A stretch of DNA of 64,000 nucleotides. It comes from Stutzerimonas stutzeri (GTDB lineage: Bacteria > Pseudomonadota > Gammaproteobacteria > Pseudomonadales > Pseudomonadaceae). A model generated the notes under the pieces. That model was not told where the DNA came from and did no database searches. It was given only the letters and a program-made list of their open reading frames with translations. Positions 55,815 to 64,000 of this stretch are shown here, one piece after another. Every line of letters begins with the position of its first letter. Position 1 is the stretch's first letter. The stretch spans positions 1,674,001 through 1,738,000 of the forward strand of contig NC_015740.1 in NCBI RefSeq assembly GCF_000219605.1, in the 5' to 3' direction. The translations under genes were made by a program, and so were the position numbers.

Positions 55815-57131
55815 CTAGTCCTGCACGGCGCGCAGGCTGACGATCTTGGGAAAGCCATCGAGCTTGAGCGTTGTGCGGCAACGACCGCCCCTGCCCGTGC
55901 ATTCCCAGCGGGCGTTGCTGGTGACACGGCCGTGCTGTGGTTGCGCCGTATCGATCAACGCCACCCGGCCGGGTTGCGGGTCGAGCGCTTCGAGCTCCAG
56001 GTTGCGCGGCTTGCCGGCGCTCCAGGCCACCAGCAGTTCGTCTTCACCACGGGCGAAACGCAGCGCCACCACGTCACCGTCGCTGTTCTCGTCGCGGCCG
56101 ATGAAGCGGTAGTTGGCGACGATATCGCTGACGGCGGTGAGCACGCGGTAGGCCGGCTTCGGCGTGAAGTCCTGGCGGACCAGGCCGAAGTTGTGCTCGC
56201 GCTCGGTTCTGTCGGTACCGTCGTTGCGGAAGTCGTACCACCACATGCCGCGGATGCTCGGCAACGTCCTGGCGAGGAAGAAGCTGCGGGCGAGATAGGC
56301 GGCCTGCAGGGTCTCGTCGATGCCGCACGCGCCCTGATGCGACGGCCAGGCCATTTCAGTCAAATAGAGCGGCACTGGGCGTCCCGCGGCGCGGGTCAGC
56401 TCCTTGTCCACCTCGGCCATCCAGTCGATCCAGGCTTCCGGGGTGTTGCGTCGCCAGCCGCGGCAATGCACGTAGGGATGCAATGACAGGCCGTCCACCG
56501 ATTGCATCAGCCCGTTCTCCAGCAGACGCTGGGCGAATCCCGACTCGATGCCCTGGGTGGTCACCGCGCCGGCCAGCACCTTGGCGGCGGGGTCGCGCTG
56601 GCGAACGATACCGGCCGCATCGGCGATTAGCCGTGCGTAATCCTGGGTGAACTCGGGGTCGCGCGGATCTTCGACGTCCCATTCGTTCCATATCTCGTAA
56701 TAGGCCACCTGGCCCTTCAGCTCTTCAGTGATGAACTCGACATAGCGGTTGAAAGCTGCTCTGACCGGCTCGGTGCGGGGCTTTTCTCCACCGCCGTAGT
56801 GCGAGTTGCCATAGCCGAGGATGAACTGGGTGCTCAGCCCTTGAGCGGCGGTTGCCTTGAGATAACGGTGCCAGTGCGGTTCGATCTTCAGCTGCCCAGG
56901 CCTGCGCTCCACATAGGCCCAGTGAGCATCAGTGCGCACGGAGGTGATGCCAGCGTCGCGCATCATCGCGTAGGCACGGCCGCTGGGGTCGCCCTTGTGC
57001 AGCTCATGGGCACAGACGCCGACCACGAAAGGCTCCTCGATGGTCTGGGCCGGCGCAAATGGGGCAAGGCCTAGCAGGCCGCCCAGCAGCAGGGCGTTGA
57101 GCGGGGTAGAGCGCTTCGTCATGTGGATCAT
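55815..57131 (-). CDS. PslG-like glycoside hydrolase (family 39-type)
   Basis: The product has 438 residues with a signal peptide ending APFAPAQT. The clan GH-A barrel has acid/base Glu in YEIWNEWDVED near residue 165 and nucleophile Glu in YLTEMAWPSHQ near 276. A beta-rich domain closes the protein. PslG cleaves Psl exopolysaccharide in the P. aeruginosa periplasm; a similar role on the polymer made here is likely. Confidence 0.8.
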   Translation of the reverse strand: MIHMTKRSTPLNALLLGGLLGLAPFAPAQTIEEPFVVGVCAHELHKGDPSGRAYAMMRDAGITSVRTDAHWAYVERRPGQLKIEPHWHRYLKATAAQGLSTQFILGYGNSHYGGGEKPRTEPVRAAFNRYVEFITEELKGQVAYYEIWNEWDVEDPRDPEFTQDYARLIADAAGIVRQRDPAAKVLAGAVTTQGIESGFAQRLLENGLMQSVDGLSLHPYVHCRGWRRNTPEAWIDWMAEVDKELTRAAGRPVPLYLTEMAWPSHQGACGIDETLQAAYLARSFFLARTLPSIRGMWWYDFRNDGTDRTEREHNFGLVRQDFTPKPAYRVLTAVSDIVANYRFIGRDENSDGDVVALRFARGEDELLVAWSAGKPRNLELEALDPQPGRVALIDTAQPQHGRVTSNARWECTGRGGRCRTTLKLDGFPKIVSLRAVQD

Positions 57132-57146
57132 CCGTGAAGGTAGGTC

Positions 57147-58445
57147 TCAGGTCAGGTGCTGCAACTCGGGCAGCCGTTGTGCCGCCAGGTTGTTGCTCGG
57201 GGCGCGAGCCGGGGTCAGCACGTGGGAGATGGCCAGGCCCAGGAAAAGCGTGGCGATGGACACCTCCAGTACATCCGTGGCCCAGGCGACCAGACAGATG
57301 CAGAACACGATCGGCAGCAGGGCACTGCGCAGTCGCGGGCCACGTTCATGCAGACGCAGCATGAGTGGATAGGTCAGCAGGTAGAGCAGCACGCCGAATA
57401 CGCCGAGCATGCCCCACAGGTACAGCGCGGTATTATCGGCAACGCTCAGCAGCTCGAGGCCCGGTACGGGATAGACCTGTCCTGCGCTGCCCACCGCCCC
57501 GAATCCCGCGCCCCACCAGCCCCAGCCCTCGCGGGTAATGACCCCGATGAAGTTCGGCCAGCTGTTGATCAACCGATCGGCAAAGGAGGCCAGTAGGGTG
57601 CCGTTGTTGGCTGCATTTGGGTCCAGGCTTAGCACCAGGCTGGCCATAGGCAGGGTGAGGCCAACCAGCACTGCAACGAGAAAGGCCGTCGCACTGGCAA
57701 AGCGGTAGGCCGTCACTATCAGCATCAACAGTGTCAGTACATAGGCTGCGGCAGTGGATTTGTTGGTGGTCAGCACGATGCCGATCAGGGCGGCGATGTA
57801 GAGCAGTACGCGTAGTAGCCGCGAGCGCGTGAATGCGGCGATGAACAGGCTGTAGATCGCGATCATCACCGACAGCGCGGTAGACATGCGGGCGAAGCCG
57901 CCGATGCGGTCGATGTCGTCGAATGCCCAGGAGCGGTTGGCGCTCAGTTCCACCTCGCCGACCATGTAGCTGTAGCCTTTCCAGGGCACGTTGGTGAGCA
58001 TGTCCAGGGCAATGCCGACAAAGCTGGCGATCAGACAGAAGCCGATGATCCGCCGCAGGAGCGCCAGCCGTAACTCCAGATGCCGGCCGCAAATAAGGCC
58101 GAACAGCAATGGTATGTAGATGAACAGGCTGAAACCGATGTTGGCCAGCTCCGCGCCGTGCATCAGTGCCAACTGGGCGGACGTGATAATTCCCAGCAGC
58201 ACCAGCCAGAACGCCGGCCAGCCGCGATAGCGCAAAAGCTCCAGGCCCAGCGCGATCAGACAGGCAATCTTGGGCAGGTACAGCAGCCAGGATATTCCGG
58301 CCATGTCGAAGTAATAGCGCAGCGCCCCGGAAAAGGTTTCAGTCAGCAGCAGCGAGGCGACGACCAGCGTCAACAATGTCGGCTTGTCGAAGGCCAACGG
58401 ATTCGAGTCGCGTCGCCGCGGGGTAATCAGCAGGCTCTGGTTCAT
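57147..58445 (-). CDS. O-antigen/exopolysaccharide polymerase-like (Wzy) membrane protein
   Basis: The product has 432 residues from ATG 58445 (MNQSLLITPRRRDSNPLAFD) with about eleven membrane helices and a large periplasmic loop (GWGWWGAGFGAVGS). This is the Wzy/WaaL layout. It probably polymerises repeat units. Its first 107 bases overlap the end of the preceding glycosyltransferase gene. Confidence 0.8.
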   Translation of the reverse strand: MNQSLLITPRRRDSNPLAFDKPTLLTLVVASLLLTETFSGALRYYFDMAGISWLLYLPKIACLIALGLELLRYRGWPAFWLVLLGIITSAQLALMHGAELANIGFSLFIYIPLLFGLICGRHLELRLALLRRIIGFCLIASFVGIALDMLTNVPWKGYSYMVGEVELSANRSWAFDDIDRIGGFARMSTALSVMIAIYSLFIAAFTRSRLLRVLLYIAALIGIVLTTNKSTAAAYVLTLLMLIVTAYRFASATAFLVAVLVGLTLPMASLVLSLDPNAANNGTLLASFADRLINSWPNFIGVITREGWGWWGAGFGAVGSAGQVYPVPGLELLSVADNTALYLWGMLGVFGVLLYLLTYPLMLRLHERGPRLRSALLPIVFCICLVAWATDVLEVSIATLFLGLAISHVLTPARAPSNNLAAQRLPELQHLT

Positions 58446-59649
58446 GGTGGATTCTCGTTCCCTGAAGTGTTTCACGCAGGATGGTCTGGTACTGATCCAG
58501 CATGCGTTCCATATCCAGCAGCGGCAGTACGCTGGCCCGCGCCTGGCTGGCGAGCCGCTGCCGCAGTGCGCCGTCGATGTAGAGCCAGAGCATGGCGATG
58601 CCGAGTGAGTCGGGATCATCGGGTGAGCAGAGCAGGCCATTGCATTCGTCGCGGATGATCTCCGGCAGCCCGCCCATGTTGCTGGCGATCACCGGCAGGT
58701 GGTTGGCGCAGCCTTCGACGGCCACCAGGCCGAACGGCTCGGCCCACAGCGACGGCACCACCAGCACATCGATGCTCTGCATGAAGGCGTCGCTGTCGCA
58801 GTAGCCGAGAAAGCTGACCTTGGTTGGATCGGCCATGGCCTTGAGCTTGGCCTCGTATTCCAGCTTGCCGCGCCCGGCAATATCCAGCCGAGCATCGATT
58901 TCCAGTCGCTGGAACTGCTCGATCAGCCAGCCGACGCCCTTGTTCTCCGATAGTGTGCCGATGTACCCGAACCGCAGCGGATGGTTGCTGCGTTGCTTTA
59001 GATTGCTGTCCTGGCCAGGATTGGCCGGCGTGCAGTTATGCACCACATGGCGGCGGGCGTGGCTGAAGTAGCCTTGCGTGGCGACTCGTTCGAGCACGAA
59101 GCGGCTGACACCGACCACGGTGGCAACTTGCGCCGACGCACCGGCGTGGCCGAGGCGGAACACCGAGCACAGGCCGCACTGGCGCTGGCAGCACTTGCCG
59201 CGATTGAACATCGTGTCCTTTGGGCAGAGCAGGTACAGGTCGTGCAGCACCTGAACGATGGGCAGCCCCGCAGCGGTGATTTCGTCCCAGGCGGAAATCG
59301 ACCAGCCGGTGAGGTTGTTGCTGACGACGATGTCGGGTCGCTCCTGCTCGATCACGTCGCGTACGTAGCGGCGCATGTCGCTGTTGTAGCGGTCGCGGTA
59401 GTGCCAGCCTAATCGGGCAACACGGCTCGGGCGCTGCTGGGTGTAATGCCAGTAGATGTTGGCCAGGCCGGCGCGATAGATCCGCACGCCTGCCTGAAGC
59501 TGCATGTTCAGTCCGGCATCCGGACCGGTCGCCAGTACCGCTACCTCGCAACCACGACGCTGTAGTCCCTCGGCCAGGTGGCGGAGGATGACTTCCGCGC
59601 CGCCGCCGACATGCGGGGCATAGAACGCATTGAGGAATAGGATCTTCAT
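58339..59649 (-). CDS. Glycosyltransferase family 4 with long 3' overlap
   Basis: The product has 436 residues. GT-B fold starting MKILFLNAFYAPHVGGGAEV; FGYIGTLSENKGVGWLIEQF and PSLWAEPFGLVAVEGCANHL form the donor site. A Cys-rich insert CCQRQCGLCSVF in the middle may bind metal. The last 35 residues (from about TRIHHEPE) are coded over the start of the next gene and look unlike the family end, so a lost stop codon is possible. Confidence 0.85.
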   Translation of the reverse strand: MKILFLNAFYAPHVGGGAEVILRHLAEGLQRRGCEVAVLATGPDAGLNMQLQAGVRIYRAGLANIYWHYTQQRPSRVARLGWHYRDRYNSDMRRYVRDVIEQERPDIVVSNNLTGWSISAWDEITAAGLPIVQVLHDLYLLCPKDTMFNRGKCCQRQCGLCSVFRLGHAGASAQVATVVGVSRFVLERVATQGYFSHARRHVVHNCTPANPGQDSNLKQRSNHPLRFGYIGTLSENKGVGWLIEQFQRLEIDARLDIAGRGKLEYEAKLKAMADPTKVSFLGYCDSDAFMQSIDVLVVPSLWAEPFGLVAVEGCANHLPVIASNMGGLPEIIRDECNGLLCSPDDPDSLGIAMLWLYIDGALRQRLASQARASVLPLLDMERMLDQYQTILRETLQGTRIHHEPEPADYPAATRLESVGLRQADIVDAGRRLAAAD

Positions 59650-59710
59650 CGGTTGGCTCGCTGATTGATCCTGTCAGGCTGCTCGAACGCGCCGAAGCGC
59701 CTTGCCTGGT

Positions 59711-60214
59711 TCAGGAGTAGCACTGGAGATAGCGGGTGGGCACCCGGACTTTCTGTTCACGCTGCAGCAGGTTGAACAGGATGACGGAACGCTCCTCACC
59801 GTCGCTGCTGACGAAGATCGCTTCGATCTCACTGAAGCTGCCGCCACTGACTTGTACCCGTTCGCCGGGTGTGAACGGCACGGTCGGTTTGTCTTGCGCT
59901 TGGGCCAGGCGCTGGCGCAATTGCTCGATCAGCTCGTCGCGCACCGGTGTGGGCTGGCCGCCGAAGGTCACCACGCGGCTGACGCCACGGGTGGAGCGAA
60001 TTGGGTACCAGTTGTCGTGAGTGCAGTCGAGGCGGATAAACAGGTACCCAGGGAACAGCGCTTCACCCGTTCTAGGGCTGTTTGGGGTGCGAGAGGGTCC
60101 CTTGATCGGGCGGTAACATTCGAAGTGCTGGCGCAGCAGGTGTTCCTCGGCGCGTGCTTCCTGGCGTGGCTTGGTCTGGATCAGATACCAGCGGGCTGTA
60201 GCGTTGGTTGTCAT
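59711..60214 (-). CDS. RfaH/NusG-like transcription antiterminator
   Basis: The product has 167 residues from ATG 60214 (MTTNATARWYLIQTKPRQEA). The NusG N-terminal domain (FECYRPI, GEALFPGYLFIRLD) is followed by a KOW-type C-terminal domain (FTPGERVQVSGGSFSEIEAI). RfaH relatives help RNA polymerase through long polysaccharide operons. It lies inside this operon and probably acts on it. No ops sequence (GGCGGTAG) was found in the window. Confidence 0.85.
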   Translation of the reverse strand: MTTNATARWYLIQTKPRQEARAEEHLLRQHFECYRPIKGPSRTPNSPRTGEALFPGYLFIRLDCTHDNWYPIRSTRGVSRVVTFGGQPTPVRDELIEQLRQRLAQAQDKPTVPFTPGERVQVSGGSFSEIEAIFVSSDGEERSVILFNLLQREQKVRVPTRYLQCYS

Positions 60215-60269
60215 AACGAGTTCCTTCCGTGAATTGGCCTGCCTCAATCCGATGACAGGCTGAATGTCG

Positions 60270-61013
60270 TCACGCCGGTGCCAGCGTTGCTCTTTTTTCG
60301 TGACCCTCGACCACGCTGAAGCACTGCAGCAGGTCCTTGAGCGCCTCGCGACTGTTGAACATCAGCACGTCGATGATCGACAACGACGGTACGAATGGAT
60401 GCTTGAGCTGCGGATAAGCGATGTCGTCCATTCGCAGGTAACGCAGCAGCAGCCCGTCAGCGCGGAAGCGGGCCGGGCAATAAAGATCCATGCCGCCAAT
60501 GGGGTTCAGGTAGAGCTCGCCGTCCATGCGGTGTGTGATCTGGATGACCCTGTCCTGCATCTCCATTTTGGCCGGCAAGCCAAGGCTGGAGCCGCGATAG
60601 ATTGGCGTACGGATATTCATGTAGGCGCAGAGGCAGCGCAGGGCGTTCTCGGTAAACAGCGCCAAGTTGCGTTCCGGGCACTGGAGGATCCCGCGAATCA
60701 GCGGCAGCACTGTGTCGCGTTGCGGAGCCTTGGCATAGCAACGCTCGAGCGTCGTCATCAGCGCTTCGGCCTCCTTGTCGAAGTCGTCGCAGAGCCAGCG
60801 CTGATTGATGTGCTCGGTTTGGTGACCTTTCTTCAGTGGGAACGTAATCAACTTGGGCTGGCCGTTGACCAATATCCGGTTGCGATTCATCCATGAGCCT
60901 TTGACGAACTGCAGGTCGTCGCCCAGGACGAATACGTCGCTGAGCGCGATGAGTTGAAAGTAGCCCAGGTATGGGAATAGGTAAGGCTGCATCATCGAGA
61001 CGGTTCTGAGCAC
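60270..61013 (-). CDS. WbqC-like protein
   Basis: The product has 247 residues from GTG 61013, chosen because AAGGAGG lies six bases before it. MMQPYLFPYLGYFQLIALSD and FPLKKGHQTEHINQRWL are typical of the WbqC family, linked to surface polysaccharide loci; activity is not firmly known (a possible acyl- or amino-transfer role in sugar modification). Confidence 0.82.
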   Translation of the reverse strand: MLRTVSMMQPYLFPYLGYFQLIALSDVFVLGDDLQFVKGSWMNRNRILVNGQPKLITFPLKKGHQTEHINQRWLCDDFDKEAEALMTTLERCYAKAPQRDTVLPLIRGILQCPERNLALFTENALRCLCAYMNIRTPIYRGSSLGLPAKMEMQDRVIQITHRMDGELYLNPIGGMDLYCPARFRADGLLLRYLRMDDIAYPQLKHPFVPSLSIIDVLMFNSREALKDLLQCFSVVEGHEKRATLAPA

Positions 61014-61035
61014 AGTGCACCTCCTTGTCTGACGT

Positions 61036-63246
61036 TCAGGCTTGCTGGGTGTAGGTGTAATAGCCGTAGGCACCGCTGTCATAAGGTGACGTCGATGCCT
61101 TGCGCTTCACGGCGTTGAGAATCACGCCCTTGAGGATCACGCCGTTCTGCGCGAGCCGGCGTTTGGATGCATCGATCTGCGAGCTCGTGCTGAGACCGAA
61201 GCGAGCTACCAGCAGGTTGGTACCGGCCTGCTGCGCAACGAGCACCGCATCGGTGACGGCCAGCACGGGCGGCGTATCGATGATGATGAAGTCGTACAGC
61301 TTCTCTGCCTCCCTGAGCAGGCGGGAAAAGTTGTCGTGCATTAGCAGCTCGGACGGGTTTGGTGCGGAAAAACCAGCGGATATGAAATGCAGATTCTTCT
61401 GCTCGGTACGGTTGCTGACTTCCGCCAGGCTCAGGCCACTGGCCAGCGCATCCGAGAGTCCGTGGCGTGGTGCCATGCCGAACAGGGTATGCAGGTAGCC
61501 GCGACGCATATCGGCATCGATAAGCAACACGCGCTGTCCGGTCTGGGCGATGACGGCGGCGAGGTTGCTGGACACGAACGACTTGCCCACCGCAGGGGTT
61601 GGGCTGGTGATCATCAGCACCTTGTTGCGCGCCTCGAGCATGGCGAACTTGAGGCTGGTACGCAGGCTGCGCAGCGATTCGACGGCCAGGTCGGTCGGCT
61701 CGGTGAGGCTGAGCAGCCGGGTTTTGCCGTCGCGGCTCTTGCGGCTGCGGTTCAACTGATCCTGCGAAGCACTGTAGGGCAGGCCGGCATAGACCGGCAC
61801 GCCTAGCTTCTCGATCACATCCGGGCTTTCCACACCGCGGTAGAACGCCTGGCGCAGCAGAATCACTGCCGCCGAGGCGAGCAGGCCGACGAAGATCGCG
61901 ATGGCCACCACCAGTGGTTTGACCGGTTTGGAGGGCTTCTCGATCATCGAGTAGGCGTTGTCGATGACGCGCACGTTGCCGATCGTGCCGGCGCGCAGGA
62001 TGTCCTGCTCCTGGGCCTGGTTCATCAGCAGCGTGTAGGTTTGGGTCGTGACTTCCATGTCACGTTGAAGGCGCAGCAACTCCTGCTGCGTCATGGGGAG
62101 AGCGTCGACCTTCTTCAGCAGCTGAGCTTTCTGTGCCTGCAGCTCGTTCATCTGGGTCATCAGTGTCCGGTAGGTCGGGTGTTCGCGGGTATAGAGGCGG
62201 TCGTACTCCACGCGCTTGAGAGACAGTTCGGAAATCTGTGTTTCCAGGGCGACGATCTGATCCAGCACGCCTTTGGTCTCGATGCTGATGTCTACGGACT
62301 TGGAGCTGGTCTGGTAGGCGTTCAGCGCCGCCTCGGCTTTTTCCAGTTCCTTACGCACCTGTGGCAGCTGCGAGCGCAGGAACTCAAGGCGCTGGGCCGC
62401 TTCAGCCGAACTGCGCTGGATGTTTTGACTGACGTACAGGCGGCTGATTTCATCAAGCACCCGGTTGGCCAGTTGTGGATCGGGATCTTCCAGGGACATG
62501 TAGATGATCCCCGAGTCCTTGCCGGCTTCGCCGACTTTCAGGCGGTTCTGGTAATCCAGCGCGGTGGTCTGCGGACGATTCCTGACCAGCAGGAACTCGG
62601 TGCCGGGGCGCGCCTGCAGGTTGGCGACCTGCACCTTGAAGCCTTGGCTCTCAACAGCCTGGTTCACTTGGCCACGCAGGAGCAGCTGCTGCTCGTCGTC
62701 ATACAGGCTGTAGTTGTCTGCATTGCCGGCCACCAGTGTGAGCTCCATGCCCAGATAGGCCTCCGGAACATCGAGCTGGAATACGTCGAGCTTCTCCCCG
62801 CCCCAGGCGTATCCAACCAAGCCGAACAGCGGAGCAGCCAGGGCACCATCGGTCGCGGGGTCATGTCTGCGAGCCAGGTAGCTACCAATGAGCGGGAAAT
62901 GCCGCGGCTTCGCCACGATATAGAGCTTGAGCTCTTCTACTGCCTTTCCCAGCACCGCGCGGGATTTGAGCAGTGAGATTTCGGTGACCGCCTGGGACAC
63001 CGAATCTGGCCGGGCCGATATTTCCGGCACGCCGGTGATCGCGGCTTTTTTCGGTTCGATCTGGATCATCGCGGTTGCCTGATAGATCGGGGTAGCGATC
63101 AGTGCGTAGGCGACACCCAGCGCGGCGAATAGCCCGGTAATGGCGATGATCAGCGCCTTGTGGTCGAAGGCAGTGCGCATTATTCCGGCGAGATCGATGC
63201 GGTTGTCCGCGTCATATTCCAGCGAAGAGCGGGTCAAGGCAGTCAT
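61036..63246 (-). CDS. Wzc-type polysaccharide co-polymerase and tyrosine autokinase
   Basis: The product has 736 residues. An N-terminal Wzz domain with a first membrane helix (LIIAITGLFAALGVAYALIA), a long periplasmic coiled coil (about 250-430), a second helix (PLVVAIAIFVGLLASAAVIL), then a BY-kinase: Walker A SPTPAVGKSF, A' LLIDADMRRG, B IIIDTPPV. The tail YDSGAYGYYTYTQQA is the tyrosine cluster that is phosphorylated. It controls chain length and export. Confidence 0.93.
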   Translation of the reverse strand: MTALTRSSLEYDADNRIDLAGIMRTAFDHKALIIAITGLFAALGVAYALIATPIYQATAMIQIEPKKAAITGVPEISARPDSVSQAVTEISLLKSRAVLGKAVEELKLYIVAKPRHFPLIGSYLARRHDPATDGALAAPLFGLVGYAWGGEKLDVFQLDVPEAYLGMELTLVAGNADNYSLYDDEQQLLLRGQVNQAVESQGFKVQVANLQARPGTEFLLVRNRPQTTALDYQNRLKVGEAGKDSGIIYMSLEDPDPQLANRVLDEISRLYVSQNIQRSSAEAAQRLEFLRSQLPQVRKELEKAEAALNAYQTSSKSVDISIETKGVLDQIVALETQISELSLKRVEYDRLYTREHPTYRTLMTQMNELQAQKAQLLKKVDALPMTQQELLRLQRDMEVTTQTYTLLMNQAQEQDILRAGTIGNVRVIDNAYSMIEKPSKPVKPLVVAIAIFVGLLASAAVILLRQAFYRGVESPDVIEKLGVPVYAGLPYSASQDQLNRSRKSRDGKTRLLSLTEPTDLAVESLRSLRTSLKFAMLEARNKVLMITSPTPAVGKSFVSSNLAAVIAQTGQRVLLIDADMRRGYLHTLFGMAPRHGLSDALASGLSLAEVSNRTEQKNLHFISAGFSAPNPSELLMHDNFSRLLREAEKLYDFIIIDTPPVLAVTDAVLVAQQAGTNLLVARFGLSTSSQIDASKRRLAQNGVILKGVILNAVKRKASTSPYDSGAYGYYTYTQQA

Positions 63247-63295
63247 TGGGGTCCTTCCTCATGGTGCGAGTTTGCAAAGAAGCGGGGCGGGCTGG

Positions 63296-64000
63296 TCAGC
63301 TCCTGGCCAGCCGTGGGCTCAACCGGCGCAGCAGGTTGAGGCTGATGTTCTGGGCGATCGTCGAGAGCGCCTGGATCTTGCTGAACGGCGAGATCAGCGA
63401 GAGGCACTCGCCGAACACCTGGATCAGGAAGTACTCGTAGAGCGCGTTGTTGCCGATGCAGTTGTAGTAGCGCGCCAGCGAGTAGTGGGCGTGCATGGCC
63501 ATCTGGATGCGTTGCCGGCTCGGCTGCATGGAGAAGATGCCGCCCTCGTGCACGCGGTAGGCGGCGGGGCTGATCTCTTCCATGAACTTGCCCTTGCCGT
63601 AGGCGCCGAGCAGCGACCACCAGCAGATATCCAGCACTTTCACGCCGAGCAATTCCGGCGGCAGTTCCTGGATGAGGTTGCGAAAACACACCGTCAGCGT
63701 CGACAGCGGACGGCCCTGCATCAGTTCCAGCGCGGTGGCGTCCTTGCGCAGCTTTCCGGTGAGCTGCGGGCTCTGGATGATGCCCTGGCTGTTGAACATG
63801 AATGCATCGTGAAAGGTGATCACGTAGTCACGATGCTGCTCGAGAAAGTCCACCTGCTGCTGCAGTTTGGTCGGGTCGGTCCAGTAGTCGTCGCCTTCGC
63901 AGTAGGCGATGTACTTACCCCCCGCACGGGCGAATAGCCGCGTGCTGAACGGCTCGCCAAGGCTGAACTGGTTCTGCGTCTGGTAGATCGGCTTGATGAT
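63296..64000 (-). CDS. Glycosyltransferase family 2 (partial, 5' end outside window)
   Basis: The minus frame is open to the last base. The visible 234 residues include AGGKYIAYCEGDDYWTDPTK, the donor/metal DxD-like motif with EGDDYW, then FLEQHRDYVITFHDAFMFN and GGIFSMQP. It heads the visible part of the exopolysaccharide operon and lies 49 bp before wzc. Confidence 0.85.
   Translation of the reverse strand: MIKPIYQTQNQFSLGEPFSTRLFARAGGKYIAYCEGDDYWTDPTKLQQQVDFLEQHRDYVITFHDAFMFNSQGIIQSPQLTGKLRKDATALELMQGRPLSTLTVCFRNLIQELPPELLGVKVLDICWWSLLGAYGKGKFMEEISPAAYRVHEGGIFSMQPSRQRIQMAMHAHYSLARYYNCIGNNALYEYFLIQVFGECLSLISPFSKIQALSTIAQNISLNLLRRLSPRLARS

Overview
This 64 kb window is GC-rich chromosomal DNA from a Pseudomonas-type gammaproteobacterium. 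Protein sequences, synteny and the integron attC type point to the Stutzerimonas (Pseudomonas) stutzeri group. Evidence includes a fadBA-topA-lexA/sulA-psrA-nagZ-mtnP block in Pseudomonas order, a LexA-SulA operon, a PsrA regulator with paired PsrA boxes, and attC repeats like those of P. stutzeri chromosomal integrons. Species assignment is inference. No tRNA, rRNA, CRISPR array or intact IS element was seen.

Region 1 (1-8990): a divergent LysR regulator (cut by the window edge) and a seven-gene operon (hydratase, acyl-CoA dehydrogenase, VOC protein, MmgE/PrpD protein, class III CoA-transferase, CitE-type lyase, TRAP solute receptor). The set matches the itaconate catabolic locus of P. aeruginosa (ict/ich/ccl). 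An alpha/beta hydrolase follows.

Region 2 (8992-about 12060): an AT-richer island that is an integrase-less integron cassette array. Three cassettes are bounded by near-identical attC sites whose R'/R'' ends match cassette by cassette; a fourth is decayed. Cargo: a two-helix membrane protein, a HEPN-like protein with an R-x4-H motif, a CHAT/caspase-like protein whose expected catalytic Cys is Phe, and a DUF2007-like pseudogene broken by a TTAA triplication. This is the best candidate for new biology here, a possible defence cassette array.

Region 3 (12095-16705): a second catabolic module (HMG-CoA-lyase-family enzyme, CoA-transferase, LysR regulator, TRAP receptor) whose regulator and receptor are paralogues of those in region 1. 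It resembles (R)-citramalate CoA-transferase plus lyase. A TTCG-N7-CGAA dyad recurs three times in its promoters.

Region 4 (16710-36213): a DUF2254 membrane protein with a 3' frameshift, acsA, a DUF2892 protein, oligopeptidase B, the fadBA beta-oxidation operon, topA, sulA-lexA, psrA, an L,D-transpeptidase, nagZ and mtnP.

Region 5 (36360-47945): a LEA-type lipoprotein, a His-rich SEC-C miniprotein, DUF2489, a penicillin-acylase-family enzyme, trmO, a stand-alone tryptophan synthase beta paralogue, and glycine betaine synthesis genes betB-betA behind a betT transporter gene broken by an internal deletion.

Region 6 (47961-64000): rimO, then a long minus-strand exopolysaccharide cluster running in from beyond the window. 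It holds glycosyltransferases, a Wzc-type co-polymerase/tyrosine kinase, a WbqC-like protein, an RfaH/NusG-like antiterminator, a Wzy-like polymerase, a PslG-like glycoside hydrolase, two acyltransferases and two small unknown proteins.
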